Part shown: positions 1-7,198 of the stretch, piece after piece
Position numbering within the stretch: position 1 is the stretch's first letter
Layout: each line of letters opens with the position of its first letter
Assembly (NCBI GenBank): GCA_020062425.1
Contig: JAGUWJ010000070.1
Location: 1 to 57,520 of the forward strand
Length of the DNA: 57,520 bases
Direction of reading: 5' to 3'
Origin: Actinomycetota bacterium
Lineage (GTDB): Bacteria; Actinomycetota; Geothermincolia; Fen-727; Anoxymicrobiaceae
Translations under genes and position numbers: made by a program
The notes under the pieces: generated by a model
Told to the model about the DNA's origin: nothing
Database searches by the model: none
The model's input: the letters and a program-made list of their open reading frames with translations, nothing else

Positions 1-160
1 ATGCGGCCCGGGGACCGGTTCGTAAAGCGGCATCCCGATCAACGTGCTAGGATTGGCTTGGGCAAGCGGTTTGTTGGGTTATGGCCGATGCTCTAAAACG
101 GAAGCTCAAAGACCAGTGCCGTCAAATGGCTTGATAAAGGCAAAAAGAGCGCCAGACCGC

Positions 161-188
161 TGGAATGCATACAATGAATATGTATAAT
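161..188 (+). promoter_or_regulatory. candidate promoter of the MerR/TetR regulator
   Basis: A perfect TATAAT lies at 183-188 in an AT-rich stretch about 40 bases before the regulator start. The best -35 at 16 bp spacing is TGGAAT at 161-166, which is a poor match to TTGACA. The rest of 1-225 shows nothing I can name. Confidence 0.3.
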
Positions 189-231
189 AGCGTATAAATA
201 AAGGGAGGCGGTCTTGTAAGAGGAAGTGGAG

Positions 232-1068
232 ATGCGCGGATTCCGCATGGGTGAGCTCGAACGGCGTTCAGGCACCGCAAAGCAGCTCATCCATTACTAC
301 ATCAGGAAGGGTTATCTGCCTCCACCGGTTTTCAAGCAGGGCAACCAGGCCCTTTACGACGAGACCCACCTGGAATTCCTTTTATTCCTGCGGGCAAACA
401 GGGAAAAGGGTCTGCCTCTTTCCTACTCGGTAGAACTCTGGGAAGGCGCCCGCAGCGCAAGTGGCGGCGAGACCCGCGGCTCTAGGCGCACCGGGGACGA
501 CCTTCCTACCAGGGACCAGATAATCGAGGCCGGCACGAGGGTCTTCCTGCAGAACGGTTATCGAGGGACCACCATCTCCGAGGTTGTGGGGAGAGTGGGA
601 ATCTCCAAGGCGTCCTTTTATTACTACTTTGAAAACAAGAAAGACCTCTTCTTCATCTGCCTCGAGAACATATTCAAGACCCGTTTCGTAGGGGCGCTGG
701 ACGAGATCAAGAAAGAGAAGGACCAGACAAGGCGGCTGCAGAGACGCTGGAACGCAACCCGGCCTTTCTTCCCCGAGATGATAACCATACTGCAGTTGAT
801 AAAGGAATCGCTGCGGGACGAGGACGAGGAGCACCGGGTAAAGGCGGCCGCCATCCTGCGAAAATCATTGATCGAGCCCCTGGAAGGGGACCTGGAGAAG
901 GGGATAAATGGTGGCATCTTCCGCCGGGTGGAGCCCGAGATCATACCGTTCGCTTTGATCTCGGTGCTGGAGACGTTCGCCTACCGCTCCATGATCGACG
1001 ACCGCTTGAGCGATAACGACGTAGAACGGGCGATACTGGATTTCATCCTTTACGGTCTGCTGGAATAG
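232..1068 (+). CDS. MerR/TetR hybrid transcriptional regulator
   Basis: This 278-residue protein joins two DNA-binding modules. Residues about 1-70 resemble a MerR helix-turn-helix (RMGELERRSG, then a YLPPP turn). Residues about 93-145 are a TetR_N helix-turn-helix (TRDQIIEAGTRVF, GTTISEVVGRVG, ASFYYYFENKKDL). The remainder is a helical TetR ligand/dimerisation domain. The ATG at 232 is preferred because AGAGGA lies 7-9 bases upstream; a GTG at 226 is in frame. A TetR output normally implies repression relieved by a small hydrophobic ligand. No obvious target is adjacent: the next gene on this strand is an HNH protein, so the regulon cannot be told from position. Both domains are in one uninterrupted frame, so this is a real fusion. 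The effector is unknown. Confidence 0.85.
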   Translation: MRGFRMGELERRSGTAKQLIHYYIRKGYLPPPVFKQGNQALYDETHLEFLLFLRANREKGLPLSYSVELWEGARSASGGETRGSRRTGDDLPTRDQIIEAGTRVFLQNGYRGTTISEVVGRVGISKASFYYYFENKKDLFFICLENIFKTRFVGALDEIKKEKDQTRRLQRRWNATRPFFPEMITILQLIKESLRDEDEEHRVKAAAILRKSLIEPLEGDLEKGINGGIFRRVEPEIIPFALISVLETFAYRSMIDDRLSDNDVERAILDFILYGLLE

Positions 1069-1131
1069 CCCCCGTGCGCACGGAGAGTTGAGACGCACCC
1101 TCCAACCGCATTCCACGGTCTTCGTCTCTGG

Positions 1132-1329
1132 CTAAGACCATGTCTTGGGTATCTTCCTGTCCTCTATCTCCTTGTTTACCTTGGTGAGAATGGCGTAACG
1201 GAACCCTGGTACGCCGTCATCCTTTGCACGCTTGGCGACCAGCTCCTCCAGATTGCCGGTATAGGGTTCCTTTTCCAGGGTGCCTATTATCGCTGACACC
1301 GCATCATCGATGATCTTGTTTGCTTCCAT
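1132..1329 (-). CDS. small conserved-looking hypothetical protein
   Basis: A 65-residue charged, soluble protein with no signal peptide or membrane segment and no family I recognise. It reads as an N-terminal helix (KIIDDAVSAIIGTLE), a Gly-Asn turn, then a basic helix and a C-terminal KIPKTWS. The ATG is preceded by AAGGGAAGG at ideal spacing, which is the main reason for accepting so short a gene. It converges on the MerR/TetR gene with 63 bases between stops. Upstream (1330-1582) is about 250 bases of AT-richer DNA that probably holds its promoter. The high content of Lys/Glu and the single domain would suit a small binding protein, but no function is claimed. Confidence 0.6.
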   Translation of the reverse strand: MEANKIIDDAVSAIIGTLEKEPYTGNLEELVAKRAKDDGVPGFRYAILTKVNKEIEDRKIPKTWS

Positions 1330-1582
1330 GACAACCTTCCCTTTCCGGGAGCTTTTCGCCTGCGCCGGTATGCATATTTCCGGGCGTTAGCATTTTCGCT
1401 TTTCGTGCCTTGTAATAAGTATACATCGCACATGTTGAGGAGGACTCCCGCACAACACTGGCGCTTGCCGATTTGATTAAAGGAAGCTAAACAGGTAATA
1501 TGTACAACTGCCATACATTGAGAAGCTCACGCATTCCTCAAGCAGAATTCTTCAGGACGGCCTGACCCAATCATGATCTGGT

Positions 1583-2137
1583 TTGCGACAATGTAGTACG
1601 CTTGTGCGAAAGGACGGTAATATCAGCTTGAATAGTGGTTACGATCGGACCCTGACCAGGCGAAACAGGGACATAGTACGCGCTTTCAACCTCTACAAGC
1701 AGGGGTCGAAATGCCGGCTGTGCGGGGAAAGCCACCCGGCGTGCCTGATGTTCTTTGACACGAAAACGGACACCAAAGTCTCTATAACCTACGCGAGGCG
1801 CCACTGGCGCGACGGCGACTATGCTTTCGAGATGCTGCGGCGGTGCGAGTGTTACTGCAGCAACTGCTTCGCCAAGAAATATGAGCGCCCGGAGCAGGAC
1901 GCGCGCGGTTTCAGGGCATGGATAGGGAACTACAAGCGCGAACGTGGATGCGTTAAATGTGATGAGGACGACCCGGTCTGCCTGGAGTTTCACCACATAG
2001 ACCCCTCGGAGAAAGAGATCAACATCGCACAGTGCACCTCGAGACGGTCGGCTCTGAGGGAGATGGAGAAGTGCGAGATCCTCTGCCTCAAGTGCCACGA
2101 CGCGCTCCACTGGGAAGAAGAGAAGCTCATCAATTAG
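1583..2137 (+). CDS. HNH-type nuclease-like protein with two tandem zinc/HNH units
   Basis: About 184 residues. The C-terminal half is a recognisable HNH endonuclease: CVKC, then CLEFHHIDP (the HH pair), a spacer, and CLKCHDALHW supplying the second CxxC and the last His. The N-terminal half repeats the plan: CRLC, CLMFFDT, then CYCSNC. The two halves align (GxKCRLC / GCVKC; PACLMFFD / PVCLEFHH; CYCSNCFAKKYE / CLKCHDALHW), so the first looks like a duplicated copy in which the catalytic His pair became Phe-Phe-Asp. The start is uncertain: TTG at 1583 is the longest choice, GTG at 1604 and TTG at 1627 (behind AGGACGG) are alternatives. It stands alone, converging on the ATPase gene. It might be a homing-type or defence nuclease; the target is unknown. 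Confidence 0.7.
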   Translation: MRQCSTLVRKDGNISLNSGYDRTLTRRNRDIVRAFNLYKQGSKCRLCGESHPACLMFFDTKTDTKVSITYARRHWRDGDYAFEMLRRCECYCSNCFAKKYERPEQDARGFRAWIGNYKRERGCVKCDEDDPVCLEFHHIDPSEKEINIAQCTSRRSALREMEKCEILCLKCHDALHWEEEKLIN

Positions 2138-2190
2138 GCTGCCACTAAAGCAGCCTCTCCCCCACAGCTAACGATCACGGCCGGAACAAT

Positions 2191-3423
2191 TCACAGCTCG
2201 GCAAACGGCAGAGCCGTTACTCCTTCGCTGAGCGGCAGTCGTACATCCCCGGGGTGTACCACGTAGCCCGGCATCGCAAGACCCGAAAGGTCCTCCCTGA
2301 ACCTCTTGATCGACCCCGCCATCGCAGGGCTGGGCGTTGCGGAGAGCTTGACTTCAATCGGGACGAGCCCACCTTCAGACTGGAGAATGAGGTCTACCTC
2401 GGAACCGGCCGAAGTCCTCCAGAAGAAGACCTGCGGATCGATTCCCTGATGCGTGAGCGTCTTCACGACTTCCGAGACCACCGCGGTCTCCATAATCGCT
2501 CCACCCATGGGACCAGAGACTGCATGTTCCGGATCTTTCAAACCGGTCAGGTAGCAAAGCGTGCCGGTGTCTGTGAAGTACACCTTCGGCGTCTTGACCA
2601 GCCTCTTCCCTATGTTCGTGAAGTACGGCCTCAAAATGATGACCTGGTATGTCGCCTCGAGCACGGAAAGCCATGCCTTGATCGTATTTACCGCGACGCC
2701 GAGGTCTCCTGCAAGCGCTGTCAGGTCCAGAAGTTGAGCGGACCTCGCAGCAAGTGCTCTGAGGAAGCTCTGAAACTGAGTAAGGTTACCGACCTGCCGG
2801 ATCGTGCGTACGTCCCGCTCCAGATATGTCTCTACGTAGCTCGAATACCAGAGGTTTGTGTCGCGCCTGGGGTTTGCCACAAGCTCTGGATAATTTCCTC
2901 TAAGGAAGCGGCGCCACATATCCCGGGAGGATAGCTTCTCTCCTTTGCGGCTGCGCCCGGCCTGTTCCCAGAACAGATTGACCTGGGGGTGTCCCTCTTC
3001 CTCACGTCGCGACAGCGGGAGCAGTCGCAGTACCGCGGCCCGGCCGGCAAGGGATTCGGTTACCTTCTCGGCGAGGAGCAAGTTCTGCGACCCTGTGAGC
3101 AGGTACTGCCCCGGGATGTCGCGGCGAGAGTCGATCCTTTCCTTCACGTAAGGAATAATTCCCGGTGCGTACTGCACCTCGTCGAAGATCACAGGCGGTT
3201 CGAACGCGTCGAGAAAGCCCCGCGGGTCGTCCAAAGCTGCCGCGCGGGCGTCGGGCGGCTCCAATGAAACATATCGGTAGTCTTCTGCAAATAGATACTG
3301 CAGGAGTGTGGTCTTCCCAGACTGACGGGGGCCGGTCAACATGACCGCAGGGAACTCTGATGCCGCCTTTAGCGCCACTTTCTCCAGCGATCTCTTAATG
3401 TATTTGCGCGGAGCCGTATCCAT
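2191..3423 (-). CDS. AAA-type ATPase, DUF4143 family
   Basis: This 410-residue protein has an N-terminal P-loop ATPase (Walker A GPRQSGKTT at about 31-39; Walker B VIFDEVQ at about 78-84; sensor-like LLTGSQNLL) and a C-terminal DUF4143 domain with a nuclease-like core, EVDLIL followed by PIEVKLS near residues 350-375. The length is normal for the family, which is abundant and poorly understood; it is often found in accessory DNA. The ATG has no Shine-Dalgarno sequence within 15 bases; instead a good promoter ends about 12 bases upstream, so the mRNA is probably leaderless (see the promoter entry). It is a single-gene unit. The link of the EVD/EVK motif to PD-(D/E)xK nucleases is an inference from motif shape. 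Confidence 0.85.
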   Translation of the reverse strand: MDTAPRKYIKRSLEKVALKAASEFPAVMLTGPRQSGKTTLLQYLFAEDYRYVSLEPPDARAAALDDPRGFLDAFEPPVIFDEVQYAPGIIPYVKERIDSRRDIPGQYLLTGSQNLLLAEKVTESLAGRAAVLRLLPLSRREEEGHPQVNLFWEQAGRSRKGEKLSSRDMWRRFLRGNYPELVANPRRDTNLWYSSYVETYLERDVRTIRQVGNLTQFQSFLRALAARSAQLLDLTALAGDLGVAVNTIKAWLSVLEATYQVIILRPYFTNIGKRLVKTPKVYFTDTGTLCYLTGLKDPEHAVSGPMGGAIMETAVVSEVVKTLTHQGIDPQVFFWRTSAGSEVDLILQSEGGLVPIEVKLSATPSPAMAGSIKRFREDLSGLAMPGYVVHPGDVRLPLSEGVTALPFAEL

Positions 3424-3434
3424 GACTACTTGTA

Positions 3435-3462
3435 ATTATGCATTTAAAATGCAAAATTGCAA
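3435..3462 (-). promoter_or_regulatory. promoter with palindromic operator before the DUF4143 ATPase
   Basis: On the minus strand TTGCAA (3462-3457), a 16-base spacer and CATAAT (3440-3435) form a good sigma-70 promoter. The spacer is occupied by a perfect 15-base palindrome, TGCATTTTAAATGCA (3439-3453). The predicted transcript start is about five bases from the ATG, which fits the absence of a ribosome site. A repressor, possibly the gene's own product, could bind the palindrome. Confidence 0.55.
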
Positions 3463-3611
3463 GGGAGTTGGCACGAAGCTCCCCCACTTCCAGGGAGACC
3501 CCTGTGAGATCCCCAACGCCTACGAAATCCATTCCAGTCTCTGTCTCCGGTATCGACACATCATTGTTGTATACCGGGGCCGACAACGACGCAAGCCGCA
3601 CATAGACCCTA

Positions 3612-3617
3612 TATAAT
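3612..3617 (+). promoter_or_regulatory. candidate -10 element of the nitrilase operon
   Basis: TATAAT at 3612-3617 sits 41 bases before the nitrilase ATG, leaving room for a short leader with GGAGG. No convincing -35 is present at 16-18 bp. Confidence 0.35.
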
Positions 3618-3657
3618 ACAGAGGCCGTTTCTTGCTCAACCATCGGAGGGTCAAGCG

Positions 3658-4626
3658 ATGGAAGAAACTAAGAAACTCACGGTCGCGGCGGTGCAGATGG
3701 TCTCGGAGAACGGTGATATCGAGGGCAACCTCGAGCGGGCGACCGGTCACGTGGAAGAGGCGGCACGCCGGGGCGCCGCGCTCATAGTCATGCCCGAGTT
3801 CATGCCCACCGGCTACGTCTTCACCAAAGAGATCTGGGACGCCGCGGAGCCCGCCGAGGGGCCCACGGTCAGGTGGCTTCGGATGAACTCCCGCGCGCAC
3901 GGCGTCTGGCTGGGCACCTCGTTCCTGGAGGCCGAAGGCGAGGACTTCTTCAACACTTTCCTTGTAACAAACCCGGACGGAGATATAGACGGGCGAGTAC
4001 GTAAACAGACCCCCGCCGCGTTCGAGGCTTACTTCACCAGGGGTGAACCAGGGCCTCACGTCATCGACACGGCGCTGGGAAGGCTCGGGGTGGGCATCTG
4101 CTACGAGAACATGCTTGCGTACACGCCGGAGCTCATGAGCTCGCGGTCGGTGGACATGCTTCTCATGCCCCACTCCGCCCCCACCCCCACGGTCAGCCCC
4201 ATCTTCCCGGCATCCGCTGCCCGGATGTTCAACGAATTCCTGGGGAACGTGGCCTCCTACTACGCCTCGATGCTCGGCGTGCCGGCCGTCTTCGTGAATA
4301 AGTCCGGGCCCTGGGTTACGCCGCTTCCGTTTCTGCCGGCGTTCCTCACTCAGAGGTCAAGCTTCCCGGGCCTCTCTGCAATCGCGGACTCCGACGGGAA
4401 GGTCAAAGCCCAACTGGGAGATCGGGAAGGCGTCATAGTCGAAGAGGTGGCACTCGACCCTGCGCGCAAGACCGGGGCCTGCCCGCCGTGCCACGGCCGG
4501 TGGGTGCGAAAGGTGCCGCTCGCCATCAACCAGTGGCGCCTGGTGGAAACGCTCGGCGCCGTTTACTACCGGCTGAGCGGAGAGCGAAAGCGCAGAGCCG
4601 CGGAGATGTCCCGGTCCGCAGCGTAG
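3658..4626 (+). CDS. carbon-nitrogen hydrolase (nitrilase superfamily)
   Basis: A 322-residue cytosolic enzyme of the nitrilase/amidase superfamily, which cleaves C-N bonds through a Glu-Lys-Cys triad. The triad is visible: Glu47 in MPEFMPTGY, Lys116 in GRVRKQTPAAFE and Cys148 in GVGICYEN. The ATG at 3658 follows GGAGGG by seven bases. The C-terminal 60 residues, with a CPPCHGRW segment and a basic tail, extend past the core fold and are unusual. The exact substrate (amide, nitrile, carbamoyl or acyl donor) cannot be read from the motifs. It is the first gene of a plus-strand run leading into fixX and fixC (63-base gap), so co-transcription is possible, but a shared pathway is not obvious. 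Confidence 0.85.
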   Translation: MEETKKLTVAAVQMVSENGDIEGNLERATGHVEEAARRGAALIVMPEFMPTGYVFTKEIWDAAEPAEGPTVRWLRMNSRAHGVWLGTSFLEAEGEDFFNTFLVTNPDGDIDGRVRKQTPAAFEAYFTRGEPGPHVIDTALGRLGVGICYENMLAYTPELMSSRSVDMLLMPHSAPTPTVSPIFPASAARMFNEFLGNVASYYASMLGVPAVFVNKSGPWVTPLPFLPAFLTQRSSFPGLSAIADSDGKVKAQLGDREGVIVEEVALDPARKTGACPPCHGRWVRKVPLAINQWRLVETLGAVYYRLSGERKRRAAEMSRSAA

Positions 4627-4689
4627 TCAGTGCAGGCAGTTATAGGCAGTCGTCGCTCGACACACGACCTCTTATGGGAGGGGACCATC

Positions 4690-4959
4690 ATGGCAAGGAC
4701 GTCCGAGGAGCTGCCGGGTGTAGAGTGGGTTGAGGGTGCAGGCCAATTCGTCACCATCGATGAGGCGAAATGCACCGCGTGCGCGAACTGTGTACGGGTC
4801 TGCCTGGGCGGGTGTTATGAGCTCGCCGGGAAGAAGGCACGAATAAAGAGCCTCGATAACTGCCTGGAGTGCGGCGCCTGCTGGTACGTCTGCACGGACG
4901 GCGCGATTACTTTCTCCTGGCCCCCGGGCGGCACGGGGTTCCGGAGCGATTGGGGTTGA
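4690..4959 (+). CDS. fixX: FixX-type ferredoxin
   Basis: An 89-residue ferredoxin with two complete 4Fe-4S motifs, CTACANCVRVC and CLECGACWYVC, and the Trp-Pro-Pro-Gly-Gly tail typical of FixX. FixX partners the flavoprotein FixC and passes electrons between it and ETF or a quinone. The ATG at 4690 is chosen over an in-frame upstream ATG at 4630 because GGGAGGGG lies just before it. Its stop is four bases before the fixC start, so the pair is almost certainly translated together. In classical fix operons fixA and fixB (the ETF subunits) precede fixC; they are absent here. Many FixX proteins have one degraded cluster, whereas both look intact here. Confidence 0.85.
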   Translation: MARTSEELPGVEWVEGAGQFVTIDEAKCTACANCVRVCLGGCYELAGKKARIKSLDNCLECGACWYVCTDGAITFSWPPGGTGFRSDWG

Positions 4960-4963
4960 TACC

Positions 4964-6322
4964 ATGGACGCTGAATACGACGTGATAGTCGTGGGCGCGG
5001 GGTTCGGCGGCCCGGTCGCGGCAAAGCGCTGCGCGGACGCCGGCTTGAAGACACTGCTGGTCGAGAGGTCCGGCGTGCCGGGAGAGAAGGTGGTCTCCGG
5101 GCTGGTCATCCCCATCTACGGGTTCCTTTTCGGGCCCGAGTTCATCCGCGACGGCAACCCTCCCATCCAGAGACCCATCTGCTCGGTGGTCAACCGCATC
5201 GTCAAGGACGGCAAGATCTTCTTCACCGATCATACTCTGTGGGTGCCCAAGCCTATTACCGTCGGCTACTCGGCGTACTGCAAGCCGTTCTGTACGTGGC
5301 TCGCCGACAGGGCCGTCGAATCCGGGGCGGAGCTGCGCACTTCCACCACCGCTGTCGATGTCATAATGGACGGTGGCACCATCAAGGGAATCGTCACTGA
5401 CAAGGGGGAGCGGCTCGGCTCAAAGGTGCTCATCGACTCAGGGGGCACGCAGAACCAGCTCTCAATCAAGGCGGGCTTGAGGGAAAAGTTCACACCCGAA
5501 GCCATCGAGCTCTACATGCTGTGGGACTTCGAGATGGACAAAGCAGACGTTGACCGCGTCTTCGGGAACAGCATGGAGTTCTTCCACGCCATGCCCGAGG
5601 AGAAGATAGGCGCTCCGCTGGGTTACGGCTCTACCCTTTACTTCTTCACCTACCGCGAGAGCATCCACCCCGGCCTGGGGCAGTTCCTGGTCACGCGCGG
5701 CGAGACCCCCAACGCCGCGAAACTGCTGCGTGAGTACTTCGACAACTTCACGGGCACCATCGAGCGCTGGAAGCAGGACATCGCCCCGAAGGTGAAGCTC
5801 CGTTCCGTGCTCTGGGACGTCTGCCCCATCTACGCAGGCCTGCTGGAGGAAACGAGGGGAATGCCCATCTACGGGGACGGCATGCTCATCATCGGGGATG
5901 CCGCCGGCTTCGAGGCCTCCGCGTTCGGGGACGGTGTGCCGAACGCCTGGTTCTCGGCGGATATCGCAGCCAGAGTAGCGATCGACGCCGTGAAAAAAGG
6001 AGACAGCTCGAAGGCTGCGCTCAAGGCATACAAGGACGATGTGAAGGCGGACCCCTTCATCACACATACCATCACCGACTTCCGCCGCTGGGACATGCGC
6101 AGGCTGCTGCTGACCAAAGACTACTCCCAGTTCAAGAGGAAGATAAGGGACCACTGGGGCATCGGCGCTTTCCGCTACTCCAACATGGGCGGCCCCTGCC
6201 TGAAAGCGATGGGCCGCATGATGAAGGATGATCCCACCGTGGTCGCAAGCTGGCTCAAGATGTTCACCAGGTACTGGAAGAACTGGGAGAATAACAGTTT
6301 CGACAGGCTCTCCACCGACTGA
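4964..6322 (+). CDS. fixC: FixC-type FAD-dependent oxidoreductase (ETF:quinone oxidoreductase family)
   Basis: A 452-residue flavoprotein. The N-terminal dinucleotide fold GAGFGGPVAAKRCADAG binds FAD, followed at about residue 30 by the acidic strand end LVERS. A second FAD motif, LIIGDAAGFEASAFGDGV, lies at about 305-325. The family also includes geranylgeranyl reductases, but the LYFFTYRESIHPGLG region resembles the FixC segment with YTNKDS, and the FixX gene directly upstream decides the assignment. It would accept electrons from ETF or ferredoxin and deliver them to membrane quinone, or to an isoprenoid double bond if it is a reductase after all. It has no cluster of its own, consistent with FixX supplying it. 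A small membrane protein follows after 30 bases. Confidence 0.8.
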   Translation: MDAEYDVIVVGAGFGGPVAAKRCADAGLKTLLVERSGVPGEKVVSGLVIPIYGFLFGPEFIRDGNPPIQRPICSVVNRIVKDGKIFFTDHTLWVPKPITVGYSAYCKPFCTWLADRAVESGAELRTSTTAVDVIMDGGTIKGIVTDKGERLGSKVLIDSGGTQNQLSIKAGLREKFTPEAIELYMLWDFEMDKADVDRVFGNSMEFFHAMPEEKIGAPLGYGSTLYFFTYRESIHPGLGQFLVTRGETPNAAKLLREYFDNFTGTIERWKQDIAPKVKLRSVLWDVCPIYAGLLEETRGMPIYGDGMLIIGDAAGFEASAFGDGVPNAWFSADIAARVAIDAVKKGDSSKAALKAYKDDVKADPFITHTITDFRRWDMRRLLLTKDYSQFKRKIRDHWGIGAFRYSNMGGPCLKAMGRMMKDDPTVVASWLKMFTRYWKNWENNSFDRLSTD

Positions 6323-6352
6323 AGACCCGTGGCTTTGACCAGGAGGTGCTCC

Positions 6353-6763
6353 ATGGAAGAGAACCCAGTAAGCGACTTCAAGATGAAAGCGTTGAGGTTC
6401 CAGTTCTGGCATACAGCGCTGATGACCATACCGCTCGGCCTGACCATCATCCTCTTCCCGAAGTTCGTGGCGAAGGTGGGGTCCCTGGATGAGCAGGACC
6501 AGGAGGTCTTCGGTATCTGCGGAGCCGTCTGGCTCGCCTTCGGGCTTTTGTCCTTGAAAGGCGCCCGTGATCCCTTGAAGTGGTCCCCACTGCTGGTACT
6601 GCAGTTCACCTACAAGGTCCTCTGGTACACCGCGGTTCTCGGTCTCATGGCCGCTCGGGGAGAGTTCGAGCTGAAGACTGCAAGGACTTTCATGCTCGGG
6701 TTCGCGCCGTTCGTCGCCGCCGACATCGTGGCCGTGCCCTGGAAGTACCTGCTCAAGAAATAG
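6353..6763 (+). CDS. small four-helix membrane protein (BphX-like)
   Basis: A 136-residue integral membrane protein with four hydrophobic segments (starting near FWHTALMTIPLGLTII, GICGAVWLAFGLLSL, LLVLQFTYKVLWYTAVLG and FMLGFAPFVAADIVAV). The ATG at 6353 is chosen because AGGAGG precedes it by seven bases; an upstream start at 6329 lacks one. The pattern of helices and the LLVLQFTYK segment recall the BphX-like family, but I hold that only weakly. Following fixC by 30 bases, it could anchor or assist the FixCX quinone-reducing pair at the membrane; that is inference from context. Confidence 0.7.
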   Translation: MEENPVSDFKMKALRFQFWHTALMTIPLGLTIILFPKFVAKVGSLDEQDQEVFGICGAVWLAFGLLSLKGARDPLKWSPLLVLQFTYKVLWYTAVLGLMAARGEFELKTARTFMLGFAPFVAADIVAVPWKYLLKK

Positions 6764-6884
6764 CCGGCACCAGCCGGTGGAGGTCACCCCGATACACAGT
6801 CGTGCAGGAACCGCCCTCCGCAGGTGTAATCATTACCCCGTGTCTATGCAAGGGAACTCGGTCCACTCAAGGAGGTTCAAGCAC

Positions 6885-7181
6885 ATGGGTATCATCGGAT
6901 GGATAATCATCGGAGGCATCGCAGGGTGGCTGGCCTCGATAATAACCGGGACCAACAAGAAGTTCGGCATCTTCTATAACATACTCATCGGCATCGCCGG
7001 CGCCTTCATCGGTGGGCTCATCTTCGGCTACGTGACCGACCCCGACAAGGCCTTCGACTTCGGCATATGGAGCCTGCTGGTCGCCCTCCTCGGGGCAATA
7101 ATACTGCTCCTGGTTCTAAAGCTCATCTTCAAGGACGCCCTATCCGGAGACGAGAAGTTCTCCCTCAGGAAGAAAGACTAG
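6885..7181 (+). CDS. GlsB/YeaQ/YmgE family membrane protein
   Basis: A 98-residue membrane protein with three hydrophobic helices and glycine-rich packing: IGWIIIGGIAGWLAS at the N-terminus, a central IGIAGAFIGGLIFG segment and a C-terminal LLVALLGAIILLLVLKLIF. The GG(I)AGWLAS start is the hallmark of the transglycosylase-associated/GlsB family, often induced by general stress. The ATG at 6885 follows AAGGAGG; in-frame upstream codons lack a ribosome site. The molecular function of the family is unknown. It ends 17 bases from the convergent penicillin-acylase gene. Confidence 0.85.
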   Translation: MGIIGWIIIGGIAGWLASIITGTNKKFGIFYNILIGIAGAFIGGLIFGYVTDPDKAFDFGIWSLLVALLGAIILLLVLKLIFKDALSGDEKFSLRKKD

Positions 7182-7198
7182 AGCAGGCGCTGAGTCGA

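Noticed and set aside
5462-6787. 441-codon open frame on the minus strand opposite fixC
   Set aside because: It is the mirror of a strongly supported gene in GC-rich DNA, with no family resemblance and a low-complexity His/Glu-rich product.
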